Source of the DNA: Trema orientale
Taxonomy: Eukaryota > Streptophyta > Magnoliopsida > Rosales > Cannabaceae
Reading direction: 5' to 3'
NCBI GenBank assembly: GCA_002914845.1
Contig: JXTC01000425.1
Span: forward strand, 97,500 to 161,499
Length of the DNA stretch: 64,000 nucleotides
Shown here: one piece after another, positions 1-12,900 of the stretch
Layout of the letters: every line of letters begins with the position of its first letter
Numbering within the stretch: position 1 is the first letter of the stretch
The notes under the pieces: generated by a model
Told to the model about the DNA's origin: nothing
What the model saw: the letters and a program-made list of their open reading frames with translations, nothing else
Database searches by the model: none
Program-made: the position numbers and the translations under genes

Positions 1-413
1 CAGTGACCTATACAATATGAACAATCAATTCTAATAGTTTTAATGCTTATGAATTTAATTTTTGGGTTGTGCTTAATTTTTACACAAAGACAATTAAAAG
101 CCATCTGTCTAGCTGGCCCACGGTGATTGATGATGAAAATACTAGTGGTGGAAAATAAAGGCACGAAGGTGGTGGTCGGCAGTCGCCATCATATGGTTTC
201 AGGTACGTATACACGTACAAGCTCTATATCTATATATACATATATGTTAAGGGTATCTAATATAATATTTTGCATAACAATGTTTGTACGTTACATATTC
301 CTGCATATATATATATATGTACTAGAATTTCTAGTTATGATCTTAAGCAATATTCTTTAATGCATTACATGGAGATCGAAATAATTAAAAAGAGGATAAA
401 GGATCAGTTGGGA
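1..413. other. Intergenic, no gene seen
   Basis: AT-rich sequence with TATA/ATAT tracts and no coding region that I recognise. The short open frames here have no family resemblance and are full of AT-repeat residues. Confidence 0.5.
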
Positions 414-422
414 TTTAATATA

Positions 423-981
423 GGGTTTTTGGCATGATTAGTCCCTGAATTTTTCGATGATTTGCAATGTATCCCCTGAACTTTTTTTTTGGCAATTAGG
501 ACCCTGAATTTAGAATTTTTTGCAATGTATCCCCTAAACTTTTTTTTTGGCAATTAGGACCCTAAATTTAGGGTTTTTGGCATGATTAGCCCATGAATTT
601 TTCGTTGATTTGTAATTTATTCTTTAATTGTTTAAAAATTTGAATTTCAAAACTATTTTTTCCCGTCCAAACTCCCATTTGTTATTTTTGTCTCTAAACC
701 AAGTGAGATAACCATTATGCCCTTAAAAAATTTGCACATAACTCAGGGGATGTATTGCAAATCAGCGAAAAATTCAGGGGCTAATCATGCTAAAAATCCT
801 AAATTCAGGGTCCTAATTGCCAAAAAAAAAAGTTCAGGGGATACATTGCAAATCAACGGAAAATTCAGGAGTTAATCATGCCAAAAATCTTAAATTTAGG
901 GTCCTAATTGCCCAAAACAAAAATTCAAGAGAAACATTACAAATTATTGAAAAATTCAGGAACGAATCAGGCCAAAGACTC
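423..981. mobile_element. Mutator-like foldback MITE with 9-bp target duplication
   Basis: The left arm begins GGGTTTTTGGC at 423 and the right arm ends GCCAAAGACTC at 981, so the two arms are long imperfect inverted repeats of each other. Each arm also carries internal near-repeats built around TTGCAATGTATCCCCTGAA and GGCAATTAGGACCCTGAAT. The element is flanked by a perfect 9-bp direct repeat, TTTAATATA, at 414-422 and 982-990. Long TIRs with a 9-bp duplication are the signature of Mutator-like elements. No transposase is present, so it is non-autonomous. Open frames inside it (for example 817-1074) are artefacts of the repeat. Confidence 0.8.
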
Positions 982-990
982 TTTAATATA

Positions 991-2755
991 CTCTCTTTCT
1001 GTTCCAAAGGTTGTACATGTGTATATATACATGGAGCAGATGACATCAATATTACAATATATATACATAGTTGAGAAAGTAAAATACGTACCATGGTCTA
1101 AAGCTCAATAAAGCCAGGCACGTATATGTATAGCTAGCCAAGTACAAATTAATAACGCAGTAGTAGTAGTAGTGCTAGATGCTAATATTCTGCTAAACTG
1201 AGACTAGTGACTGAGTAAGGAGCACATACATATATATATATTATATAGATGGACAAGACGTTTTCTAGGTCCAATAGCCCCATCAGAAAAATGCTTCGCA
1301 GAAACAGTTTCTAGTAGATCTAGTAACAAATTAAATCTTTGTACTTAATATTGACTATATATATTATCAGCAGAATATAATATTATTATAAATGTGATCA
1401 CTCGTTAGTCTAAGGTGAGACTTTATTATTATTAATTTGAAAAAGCTAAAATTTTACGTCGTATCCTCTTTTATTATATAATTCAGTGTTTAAATTGGTA
1501 AGTTTTTCCCTTAATTTCAAAAAAAATTTCTCTTCAGCATTCTTAAGTTTGAAAATAAATCAGAGTCACCAATAAAGGTCACCATGTTTTAGGACATGTT
1601 CAAGTTTGAGAAGATAGCTATTTATACAATCTCCATTATTTTTATTCTTCAAAAAAAAAAAAAAAAAAAAAGAAAACATTCTCATGTACTTTAATTAATT
1701 TCTCAAATCTACTCTCTTAATCGAAGAATAATAGCTTGATCAATTATGTAAACAAATAATTAATCCTAAAAGACTCATCAGCTTATTCATATTTAAACTC
1801 TATACATTAGAATGAATAGTTAATACTAATACATGATTAAAAAAGTGAAAAAAAAAGATTAATTAATTAAATATAAATAACAAAAGATAAAATGGGAGAA
1901 AATAAGAAAAATAGAACACGGTATTAGTAATTAAGAATATACTAAAAGCCCTTTCATAGAACGTTTGAAAGAGATCGAGGATCTATGTATAGATATATAG
2001 ATGGTGTAGGAATTTAGAATGAATTTAACAATTTAAGGAATATTGAAAAATGCATGTGTTAATAATTGGTTATTACAAGTTTCAACTTTTCCTCTTCTTT
2101 TTTTTTTTTTTGTATTTTTCAGATTATTTTATTTAGAACCACTTAAAAAAAAGTTATAACTTTGATGAGACAAATTAATTATAGCAATAAAAAGGAAGGA
2201 TCACTTCTAAGAGCTTTTTTCCTTTTTTTTTTTTTTTCCCTCATAAACTTAGTGGATAAATAGCATTAAATACAAGAGTTATTCTTTAAAAACTAATTGT
2301 CTAAAGATTACGCTGAAAAGTGAAATTAATTATAGGGTGACTTCATAGCTACAGAGCCCTTGGCTCAAAGGGCCTTACTCTTGATCTGGACCTATTTGGT
2401 GCTCAGCATATAGGGANATTTAATGCGGAGGGGATTTCGGGAATAGTTTGCCTATTAGTGTATTGGGATTACCATTTGGAACTATTATCACAACTCTATT
2501 AACTAAAAAAAAGAAAATGATATACCCAAATCCTTTAAAAGTTTACGTACATCAAAAGAGCCTAAATTGGAGTTAAATCCATTGAAAATTTCAATTTTAA
2601 CTCAAAGTCCAGAAGAGTTGTAATTAAATAAAAATATGGATAAAACAACGAGAGAAGCAAGGAAATTATAAATAAAATAGTAGTGGGATATTATAAAGCC
2701 CAACTTGTATAAGTATGTAACTATAAATATTAATATTAGTTCCTTATAGTTTCGT
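991..2755. other. Intergenic, no gene seen
   Basis: AT-rich DNA with poly-A and poly-T tracts (for example 1,651-1,671 and 2,098-2,112) and a single ambiguous base at 2,417. I see no coding region, RNA gene or clear transposon end. Confidence 0.5.
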
Positions 2756-2756
2756 T

Positions 2757-3480
2757 TGGTATGCAGGATTGGATATGATTAGACTATTTTAAATGATATG
2801 ATTGGATTAGATTGGATATATAGAATAGGATAAGATTGGATTATAGTCTAATCCTATCTCATATTTGGGTGTGCTACTTTTTGTTAGGATAAGATTAGCA
2901 TGTGTGTTTCATGGTTTTAACTAAATGACAATTTTGAGGTTTGATTAATTAGAAAAATGCCACTTCAAAAAATTAATTTAGGACAATATCATTTTTAAAA
3001 CACAATTTTATAAAAATATCATTTTTGAAAACTTATTTATAAAAATACCACTTTTTAACAATATTTTGAAAATACCACTTTTAAAAATATGTTAAAATAC
3101 CACTTTAAAACTTAATTTTGGGAAAATATCATTTTTTTAATAAAATTATTTGCAGAAATACTACTTCTAAAAAATATTTCGAAAAATACAATATTTGTTT
3201 AACCACTTTTAAAAGTTAATTTTAAAAATACAACATTTAAAGTTTAATTTCGAAGATATCATTTTTCACTACTTCAAAAAAATTCTATTATTTTTAATTA
3301 AATTCCTAATCCCTCCTAATCCCAAATTCTCAAGAGGATAAGATTATCTCCTTCTAAAGGTATTATTTTTGGAGTGGATTATTTTAATCCAATCCAATCC
3401 TTCTCATATGTATGCACCAAATAATAGAATTAATTTAATCTAATCCAATCGCACTTTTATTTTACATTCCAAACGCGGCC
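2757..3480. mobile_element. TIR element (MITE-like) with degenerate internal repeats
   Basis: The left edge reads CGTTTGGTATGCAGGATTGG. The right edge reads CATTCCAAACGCGGCC, which is its inverted counterpart. The subterminal regions are rich in inverted GGATTAGATTGGAT / ATCCAATCC words. The middle (about 2,950-3,270) is a run of degenerate units built on AAAATACCACTTTTAAAA. No coding capacity. The target duplication is not clear, so the superfamily is not assigned. Confidence 0.55.
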
Positions 3481-4070
3481 TTTATATATATATATTCATA
3501 TATATATATATTTAATTTTAGTTGAATTATTGGTATATATAAAAGAAATAAGTAAATAAAATTTAAATTTTATATTCGGTGTGTAGTTAGAGCACTCAAT
3601 CCTAAGCTCCCCATACCCATTAAATACCAAAACAAAGAATCTCCTGCACCATTTATATATCGGTGAAAACCCACATTATTTGGGCCAATGCACTGCGGTG
3701 CATATCGCCCCCTCATAGAAATTAACATCCATAGCTTAGCAAAGCAATTGTAGGAACACAGCTTGGCAGCCATTTTCCAAAGCCACTACCTATGTAGTTG
3801 TTTTCTAGAAAAAAAAAAAAAAAAGGAAAAAAAGAAAAAAGAAAACAAAAGAAAAATTAATGACCGGGAAAAAATATTGAGAGTAGAAAGAGAACTCCCT
3901 TTGACATTGATTATATACGTATTTTATAGCTAGGCTTTTGGTATAGATCTTTGGAAGATACCCAGTCGATGATCATTGACCAGTTCCTGAGGTCCACAAT
4001 GTTATGCATTTCCAGTCTCTGAAAGATATTGGACCACATATATATCAAAGTGTATGAAACTTAGCTTTCA
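3481..4070. other. Intergenic, no gene seen
   Basis: Contains (AT)n tracts and an A-rich stretch near 3,810-3,860. No supported gene. Confidence 0.45.
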
Positions 4071-4349
4071 NNNNNNNNNNNNNNNNNNNNNNNNNNNNNN
4101 NNNNNNNNNNNNNNNNNNNNNNNNNNNNNNNNNNNNNNNNNNNNNNNNNNNNNNNNNNNNNNNNNNNNNNNNNNNNNNNNNNNNNNNNNNNNNNNNNNNN
4201 NNNNNNNNNNNNNNNNNNNNNNNNNNNNNNNNNNNNNNNNNNNNNNNNNNNNNNNNNNNNNNNNNNNNNNNNNNNNNNNNNNNNNNNNNNNNNNNNNNNN
4301 NNNNNNNNNNNNNNNNNNNNNNNNNNNNNNNNNNNNNNNNNNNNNNNNN
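4071..4349. other. Assembly gap (279 N)
   Basis: A run of Ns ending directly against a (GT)n(AT)n microsatellite at 4,350-4,400. The repeat is the likely reason the assembly broke here. Open frames that cross it are not real. Confidence 0.99.

Positions 4350-4400
<51 letters not shown>
4350..4400. repeat. (GT)n(AT)n compound microsatellite
   Basis: GTGTGTGTGT followed by about 20 TA units, adjoining the gap. Confidence 0.95.
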
Positions 4401-4405
<5 letters not shown>

Positions 4406-6480
4406 GTATATCTATATTCGTCGTACTCGGTATCTTGATGATTGAACGTTTTGGTGTATGAATACATATGTTAGAGCCAATTAAGGCTCACTTTCCACTC
4501 TAAGTCAGGCAAAACAGTACTCATACAATATTGTACGTTTATTTAGCTAGGCTTGAGGATATGAAATCAATAGATAAATTGAGTTCTCTCAAAATATATA
4601 GATATAATATAGTTCCATTTGAATGCAAATATGTGACTAAATCAATGAGCTGATCAGTACTCCATTTGAAGTGGCCTTGTTGATCTTGATTGGCAATCAG
4701 TATATAAACTTATATATATTTATATTCTATATATATATATATATGGCTCGTCAGATTTCATAACTCCGATTAACGTAAAAAAATTAGCACGCAATGTAAC
4801 AAATTAAGAAAGATTTCATCAAATCAATTTACCACATATGTTTTCTTTATCTAAGGCATTCAGAAAATTAGTGCTGCATGTACAGACCGTAAGTACGATT
4901 CGAATTAGTTTTTATATTAATTTGAGCCATAATTTGATGAGTATTAGACGATTCGAATTAGTTTTGTTTTTAAGCCATAATTTGATGAGTATTAGAGTAT
5001 AGCGAGTCATATATTCCATTTCATGAACACCTTTTTCTTTATTTTTTTTCCGCTTTAATCTTTAAAAGCAAGTGGCACAAAAAAGATGAAGCATAATTCG
5101 TACGACATGTGTATGTACGTACTAATTAATTTCAAGCACATGTCCCAGCAAATGTATTAACTATAATGCGTTACAGCATATATAATACTATTGCACAGTC
5201 ATCCTCTATGTTCCATATTGGAAAACATTTTTCACGTTTCATCTCAAGACTCAATTTATAAAAATCCGCCTAAAAGAAAGACTATATATTATACGTACGT
5301 ATATATATTTATATATATTCCAGCAAAAAATAAATAAATAAATAACAATAATTATAAAGCGATTGAACATAATGCATGTACATGTGTTTGTCAATTTATA
5401 ATATAGGATCGGCCAGAATAAGATACATCATCTAAGTACTGATCACCAATTTCTATTTTCTGTAGCTCTTTAAAATTGTGTGAACCATTTTTCATTTTTT
5501 TTTTTGATACAGGGATTTTTTTCTTTGCTATGTCCATAATAGAAACTTTAGTATATAACATATCTGGTATATATGAGAATATTAGAGCTATATACCATGT
5601 TAGTACAGCCATTCCTATGCAGCACGAGACCAATTATATATAATGTATACATATATATACTTACCATGTTATATTACTGATATGATATATATATTTTTCT
5701 AAGCTGTGGTCTGTCTAGGCAATTTAGGTAAAGAACAAGTTTTTTGTTTGTCGACGGACCTAGTGATTTTTTTGGAATCTAAATAGCAGGAAATTATTAC
5801 AGCGAGTTTAATTCCTTTTATGATCTATCACTCAGTTAGCTCTAGTTAATCAAGCCAATATAATGCTATAGACCTTTTTATACATTGCAAATTCATGCAG
5901 GTTACACTCAATCAACTAAAAAGGAAAACCCTGAAATGTATTGTATAGACTCAAGTTACGTTGAGCTTTTGGCAAATATATATATATATAAAATAAAAGG
6001 GAAAAAAAAGTCTAACTGCCAAACGCGGTACATAAGAAAAAAAAAGTAGCTTTTAATTAAGTACACTTCGAATCATAGTAAAAGAATTTTGAATAATTTA
6101 TATATACATGTATGTGTGTATATATATACAAGGCCCTGCATACTTGATTAATTTTAATCCTGTACGGATCTGGCTTATAGACATCTAATTAACAAATTAT
6201 ATTACATACGACAATGATCATTATAATTAAGATTGTTATGTAGTTAACCACATCATAATTACATCTCTGCCTAATTATCTTCTATTTAACATCATAAGAG
6301 ATTAAGAGAATCTATATCTCAAAAGTGAAAATGGGATAATTATCACACGCACGCAGTCTAATACACTGACGGGGGGTATTTCGGTAAAAAAGAAAGCGGA
6401 ACATATGAAAGGCTCAAAGTTTTTAAGGTTGGGTCACACGATTTGCCCGAACACCATACGTTGGTAACGACTTCACGAGT
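4401..6480. other. Distal upstream region of the SEP3 gene
   Basis: No coding sequence supported. It contains many (AT)n tracts, (AAAT)n near 5,325-5,343 and a two-copy tandem duplication at about 4,893-4,995. It is the likely distal promoter of the downstream MADS-box gene, but I saw no perfect CC(A/T)6GG CArG box when scanning by eye. Confidence 0.45.
4893..4995. repeat. Two-copy tandem duplication (about 50 bp unit)
   Basis: CGATTCGAATTAGTTTT followed a little later by GCCATAATTTGATGAGTAT occurs twice in succession, with small differences between copies. Confidence 0.8.
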
Positions 6481-6492
6481 CGACACGTGTCG
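6481..6492. promoter_or_regulatory. Palindromic G-box upstream of SEP3
   Basis: CGACACGTGTCG is a perfect 12-base palindrome centred on CACGTG, about 500 bp upstream of the SEP3 start codon. G-boxes are bound by bZIP and bHLH factors; function here is inferred from the motif alone. Confidence 0.45.
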
Positions 6493-6617
6493 TATAGATT
6501 GGGACCTCTCGCATTGATTGCCTTAGGTAGCTTCCCCTCACTTTTGCGGATTCTCCTAAATATCCTCCATCCATTTTATTTTCTTCCACTTCTGCTTACC
6601 TATGGCTATAATCCTGT

Positions 6618-6623
6618 CACGTG
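6618..6623. promoter_or_regulatory. Second G-box upstream of SEP3
   Basis: CACGTG within GTCACGTGTGA, about 130 bp downstream of the palindromic G-box and 370 bp before the start codon. Confidence 0.35.
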
Positions 6624-6732
6624 TGAAACTTTTCTCTTAGATACGCTAAAATATACACGCACATATATATAGGACGATCAAAACCGCCAGTTAATTGCGT
6701 AAACAGTACGTTAATTAGCTGAACATTATCAG

Positions 6733-6742
6733 TATATATAAA
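6733..6742 (+). promoter_or_regulatory. Candidate TATA box for SEP3
   Basis: TATATATAAA about 250 bp before the start codon. The region is so AT-rich that other TATA-like words are present, so the assignment is tentative. Confidence 0.3.
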
Positions 6743-6938
6743 CATAGTACTTGTAGTTTAGGCACTCCTTTATACGTTTTGTCTATTACACAAAAACAAA
6801 AATTAAGATTTAAAAAAAAAGTAATTAATTAATTAATAAAAAGCTCACCCTCTTACACATATATATTACATATATAGCTAGTGTGGTTGTTGTTGTTGTT
6901 ATAGATATATATATACATACATATATATATAGATAGAT

Positions 6939-6992
6939 AAATAGAGAGAGAGAGAAAGAAAGAGAAATTGGAAGAGAGAGAGAGAGAGAGAG
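6939..6992 (+). promoter_or_regulatory. (GA)n tract in the SEP3 5' leader
   Basis: Almost continuous AGAGAG sequence runs directly into the ATG at 6,993. GAGA-type tracts in plants are binding sites for BASIC PENTACYSTEINE proteins, which are linked to Polycomb and homeotic gene control. The tract is seen; the binding is inferred. Confidence 0.5.
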
Positions 6993-9900
6993 ATGGGAAG
7001 AGGGAGAGTGGAGCTGAAGAGGATTGAGAACAAGATCAACAGGCAAGTGACCTTTGCAAAACGAAGGAACGGACTTTTGAAGAAAGCGTATGAGCTTTCC
7101 GTTCTTTGCGATGCCGAGGTTGCTCTCATCATCTTCTCCAATAGAGGAAAGCTGTACGAGTTTTGCAGTAGTTCAAGGTATATATATATATATACATATA
7201 CACTTTATTTTTCACCAAAACTATATAACATATATATAACCATATATATCTATGTTAATCTAATCCCAGGTCACATTTATTTATTTTTATTTATATATAT
7301 AGGACTACCGCTTATATTAATAATTATAACATGTACATAGATTCTTTTCTTTTTTTTCTTTTTTGGTTTTGTGCATGATTTGATGATTCCTCTTTTGGAT
7401 CTCGAATTCAGGGTGTAGCGTTTTGGCAAAGCTAGTGAAATTTTTCACAAAAGAAAGATGTTTTGTTTGTTTGTTTTATATATAATTTTGAAATTCGAAA
7501 CGTTTTTTTCTCTTTGTTTCCGTTTTAGTGAATGTCTCCGCGTTTTTAGCAGGGATGAGTGTCTGTGTGGTGGCATTGCTGCTAGATCTGCAACTGGAAA
7601 CGCCATAAAAAGATGATATCTATATATAAAAATGTATATACATATCTATATATTATATCACTGTTTTATTGCTTTCCCCTCTCTAGCTAGTAATCCATAC
7701 ATATGTATGTATATAGTACTTTTGTCTTTTGAATTAACATTTTCATCTTTCTTTATTCTTCTCTTTCCCTCTTTCTTTTTTCGCCTCTTTTTCCGTTTTT
7801 TCTTATATATATATATCAGTTTATTAATACTGACATTTTAAAAGATCCGATCTTTAGTAGTGGGGAATTGGATATTGGATCCCGATTATTGATCCTGGTC
7901 TGGTATGTGGATTTTGTTCTCAATATTTTAAGCACTTTAACCCTTATTAATTAATTAATTAATTATTTTTTTTTTCTATTTTTTCTTTCTGATCTCATTT
8001 CCTTTGCCCAGGAATATTCAACTTAGGTTTTTGTATGAAACCTAGGTTGTTTTGCATTGATTTCCTCTTTATTTTTCTTTATAATTTAAGATCCCCTCTC
8101 TCCCTGTCGAAGTTTGAGCTTTGGTTAGGGTTTCGTTTTAACCGGTCAATTCTCTGAAATTAGTGTAATATTTGTTCAATTTCATTTGCTTCTCAGTTAA
8201 TTTTTCATTCTTAAAATTTGTTATTATTATTATTTTATTTTTTTTCTTTTGGGGACTTGATCATAGGTTTCTGATCGATGTCTCTAAATTTCATTTGATT
8301 AATTTTTCATCTTTAGTTACAGTATATATTTTTTTAATTTATATTAATATATAGTTCAATATGAGTAGTTTTTGTGTGGTTGTCTTCCCCATATGGTCTC
8401 TCTCACAGAGAGGTTACTTATGGCTAGGGGGGTTTTACCTCTTTGTATGCTTCAGATTGGTCCTTTCAATCTTTTATTAGTCAAATCTTTTTCTTTCAAT
8501 CAAAGTCTAGACAATCCAGGATGTTGTTTCAATCACATAATTCGACCCAGACATTTGACTCATCTGCTTCTGACTAATATTTAGGGTTTGCTGTTTTCAA
8601 AGATGCCCCCTTTTGTTTTTTTGTCTTCTTATATTAAGATAAACCTATTTCAGACTGCACTAATAATTGCTTCATCTTCGACTTAATTTCATCAGAAGTA
8701 CACCTTGTTTCGTTAATTAGAAGTTTACCAGTGATTTATCTTTTTATTTTTTTGAAACACAGTGATTTATCAAATTAATCTCACATTTTTTAGTTTTTTT
8801 TTTTGTGTTTCTTTATTTTTTTTTACATATTAAATTTATATAAACTTCAATTTAGGGCATATATAAACTACTTGCTTGTTTAGAGTAAGGGTTGCCCAAT
8901 TTGTATGTATATCTAGAAAATTAATATTTTTTTTTAATTATTGATTTTTTTGATTTTGTCATGTTTTTCTATATGTTTAGAACTGTGTGTTCCAGAGAGG
9001 ACAAGGGAACCAGGAAATGTTATAGTATTATCAAATATATTTAGTCTTCTTTATATCTATTAATTTCAGCATAGAGTGCTTGTTCACATTTGAGATTTAA
9101 TGCAAAAGCTGTAATTAAGTAAATAAAAGAAGTACTCCACTCTCCAGAGAACCTGATTAGTCACAACATTTTCTTAATTTTTTCATTCCAACTTCAGAAA
9201 CTATATATGGACACTGATATTGACCTTCCATGTGTAACTTTTAACTTGGTAGAATTGCATACTTATAAAATTTCAGAAAAAGAAAAAAGATTTATATGTA
9301 GGCCTCAGCCCCCATACTGTTGTATTGGTCCATAATTACATTCTTTAAAACATGAAAACCTTTCAATCAATCATGTTACTACTCATTCGTTGTCTCAGTT
9401 CATACTTTAAGTCATGTCTCAAAGATCCTTAAAGGATTATGTCTCAAAATGTTGTAAAGTTATAATCAATGATCATTTCTTTCTTTTGATTACCTTTTTA
9501 TATACATTCGTGTATATATATATATATATATATTGCTGATTTTTTGTATCAATTAATGAACTTGCACTATATGCTTTTGACACTTTTTGCCCTCATTTTC
9601 AGTTTTTTATGGTTTGTTGGGGATTAATTAATTGGGAACAACTTACATGCTCGTTTTCGTTGATACATGTACAGCATGCTGAAAACTCTTGAAAGGTATC
9701 AGAAAAGCAACTATGGAGCCCCGGAGCCTAACGTGTCTACAAGAGAAGCGTTGGTACTAATTATGATTTTCATTATTAACATATTTATGAAGTGATTTCG
9801 CACTTGGTTTTCCTATGTATTGGAAAATACGTTGAGTTTGAAGATATACTATAGATAAAATACGTTGAGTTTGAAGATATACTATAGATAAAAAAGAGTA

Positions 9901-12900
9901 TTACGTCTTGTCACTATACTACTGGGTTTTCTATAGAACTGCTTGCCTTTATGTTCAATGATCAGTGAAAATAATTTTGGTGCCAATTATTATTGAATCA
10001 CAGAATTATAACATACAAAGAATTGATGAATCTAATGGTAAAAGGGAAAAATACATAAACTAAACATACGTTTCAACTGTAGATCAAAATTTTCATCCAT
10101 ATCAAGAAAAATCATCACAATCACGAATATTATCTCTCTTCGTCTATACCGGTATAACAACTAGAAATTGCATGTTAGGAATTGTTTCCCCCAATTTCAG
10201 CGTTTTTGTCATAACTATGAATAGAAGCTGTGCTCATATATAGGACGTATATAATAGTGACTCTAACTCCTTGTAATTATATTAAATATCTAGGAAATCC
10301 TAATATGTACTCATAGTGTAAGGTAAGTCAAAGAGATTAAAGTTTTAAAGAAATTTGCTGGAATATAATTTATTTTGTGTTTATTGCTGACTGAGACATC
10401 TTGCTTGAAAGCAATAAAAATCTCGTTTCAAGCTAGATTTGGGGTTTTAACACTCTACCATACTTAAAGCGAACTATATAACTTTGCAGCTTCAGTATTA
10501 AATTGCTGGAAGCAAAAACACTTGGTCAATGTCAAGCGAAATAACCTTTGCTCAGTCTGAATTTAATTGAGCCACTTTTCAAAGAAAAGAATCATGACCT
10601 GGANACATCGAATTATTAGATTCTACGTATTATATTGGATTAGATTATATTGTAACAGTTACATAAAATACTATGTTTGGTTTTGCAAGCATTATAAGAA
10701 ATGGATATTAAAGTTGATGCATAGTGACTAGAGAGAAAATGAGAGAGAATTAGGAGAAATAAAGTAGTAAAAGAGAGAAAATGAGAGAGAAATGGACATT
10801 AAAGTTGATACATAGTGACTAGAGAAAAAATGAGAAAGAATTAAGAGAAATAAAGTAATAAGAGAGAGAAAATGAGAGAGAATTAGGATAAATAAAGTAA
10901 TAAGAGAGAATAAAAAGAGAAATTGAGAAGAGAGAATGAGAAGAGGAAAAGATACTTTAAGAGATGGAGAGATATGTGGAGGGCCAGAGAAAAACACATT
11001 ACACATATTTTGGTGTGTATAAGCTAATAAATCATTTACTATATTATTGCAAAGTGGCATATTAAATTATGCAATACAAGAGCACTACCGAATAAATTAT
11101 TGATTGTTTAATAGGGTGTTCCAAACAAGCTAATACGTATATATGTGTATATATATATATATATGTAAGTACTTGTTGATGAGGAAGAGCCAGTCTAACT
11201 CAATTTTCACTTTTTCTTTCGACCTTGTCTTCTGTGAGACGACGTGTACCGTACATCAAAGTCATGCGACCTATATGTCAAATTACACAACTAGAAGTAT
11301 ATGAGAATTGTAGGCTGCTGAACTATATGTATCGTATATTGTTATCTATATCAAACTTATATGTCAATATGCAGGTATACATTATAAGTTTCATCTATGC
11401 ATGCATGCACTAATTAAATATTGATTCTTCCTGTAAATATAGGAACTGAGTAGCCAACAGGAGTATTTGAAGCTTAAAGCTCGCTATGAAACCCTATTAC
11501 GGAATCACAGGTCATATATTGTCTATATTTCTCTCCTCATTGTATTAGATTAACCCAAAAAGATGCTTGTTAATTATTGTGGATTATAATATGATTATAT
11601 ACATGACTAGCTAATAGCTATATATATATATATATACATGCATAAATGCATTTGCTTTTTGTCACTCTAGAAATCTTATGGGAGAAGAATTAGGAGCTTT
11701 AAGCAGCAAAGAGCTTGAGTCACTTGAAAGGCAGCTGGATATGTCACTGAAGCAGATTAGATCAACGCGGGTATGTATAATATATACTATTCCACTTGAT
11801 CACCACCCGACTATCCTTTTATGTATTTCTTCATCAATATTTGATTTTTCATTGAATCATTGATTATATATGGTGGTGTTATAAGATCAGTTTCTTGGAA
11901 AAAAACTATATATATTTCTAGCTTATTCTCTGATTAATTATGATCTTGAATAAGGTCTTTCTGCTAGGGAGAAACCTGCTGGGTTGTATAAGATACAAAT
12001 AAAGTCACCTAACACTCTACCTTTCTAACACAAATGTTTGAGAGTAAAGTGGTTTACACCAGAATTAATTAAGGCCAGCAGAAGCAAAGCAAGTCGACGA
12101 AATCGAATCCCAAATCGCATTTACTACAAAACTTGAAAATGCAGATTGATTTCATGATTTATGAACTGACCCCCAAATTTCTGTGTTTAATCATGTAGAC
12201 CCAGTGCATGCTGGATCAGCTCACCGATCTTCAGCGTAAAGTATGAAAAATATGCTTGCTCACTTATATCCCTTGTCTTGTTTTTATTGGTTTAATCTCC
12301 TCTGCATGCCGTATATATCTTTTCCCATCAACCATTTTAATTTCTGGATTTGTTTATACATGCAGGAGCACTTGCTTAACGAAACTAATAAGACCCTGAA
12401 ACAAAAGGTGACTAACGTTTCAACTGCGATATTTGACTCGAAATTCCTATTCTTGATCTAGTCATTACTTCTTTCCCTTCTTTTTTCTATGTAATATTGA
12501 TGTTCTACATATACATGATAAAAGAGATTCAAGAGCGTAGCTAATCTGGTTCCTATTTTCCTATATATTTTTTAGCTATGACAAAACATGTAACTATATA
12601 CACGCACTTTATAGATAGTGGCATGTATAAGAATTATGAACTATTAATGGTTTGCATGCAGTTGGTGGAAGGGTACCAACTAAGTTCACTCCAACTGAAT
12701 CCGTCCGGCGCGGACGACGTGGGCTATGGCAGGCAACCTCCTCAACCTCAGGGTGATGTCTTCTACCACCCGTTGGAGTTGGAGCCCACATTACAAATAG
12801 GGTATATGCACTACCAAAATAATTAGATTAAGCAACTTCTTTTTTTTCTTAATCTATATGCTCGTGATATGTGCATGCGTATGGGCTGAACTAATGAATT

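Noticed and set aside
817-1111. Overlapping frames at 0.8-1.1 kb on both strands
   Set aside because: They lie inside the Mutator-like foldback arm and mirror its repeats; no protein family resemblance.
4045-4467. Open frames on both strands across 4.05-4.47 kb
   Set aside because: They exist only because the N gap and the (GT)n(AT)n repeat contain no stop codons.
6993-7340. A 115-aa open frame beginning with the SEP3 MADS domain
   Set aside because: It reads past the splice donor at 7,178 into intron 1. The 185-bp exon and downstream exons give a complete SEP3 protein, so this is not a separate MADS-only gene.
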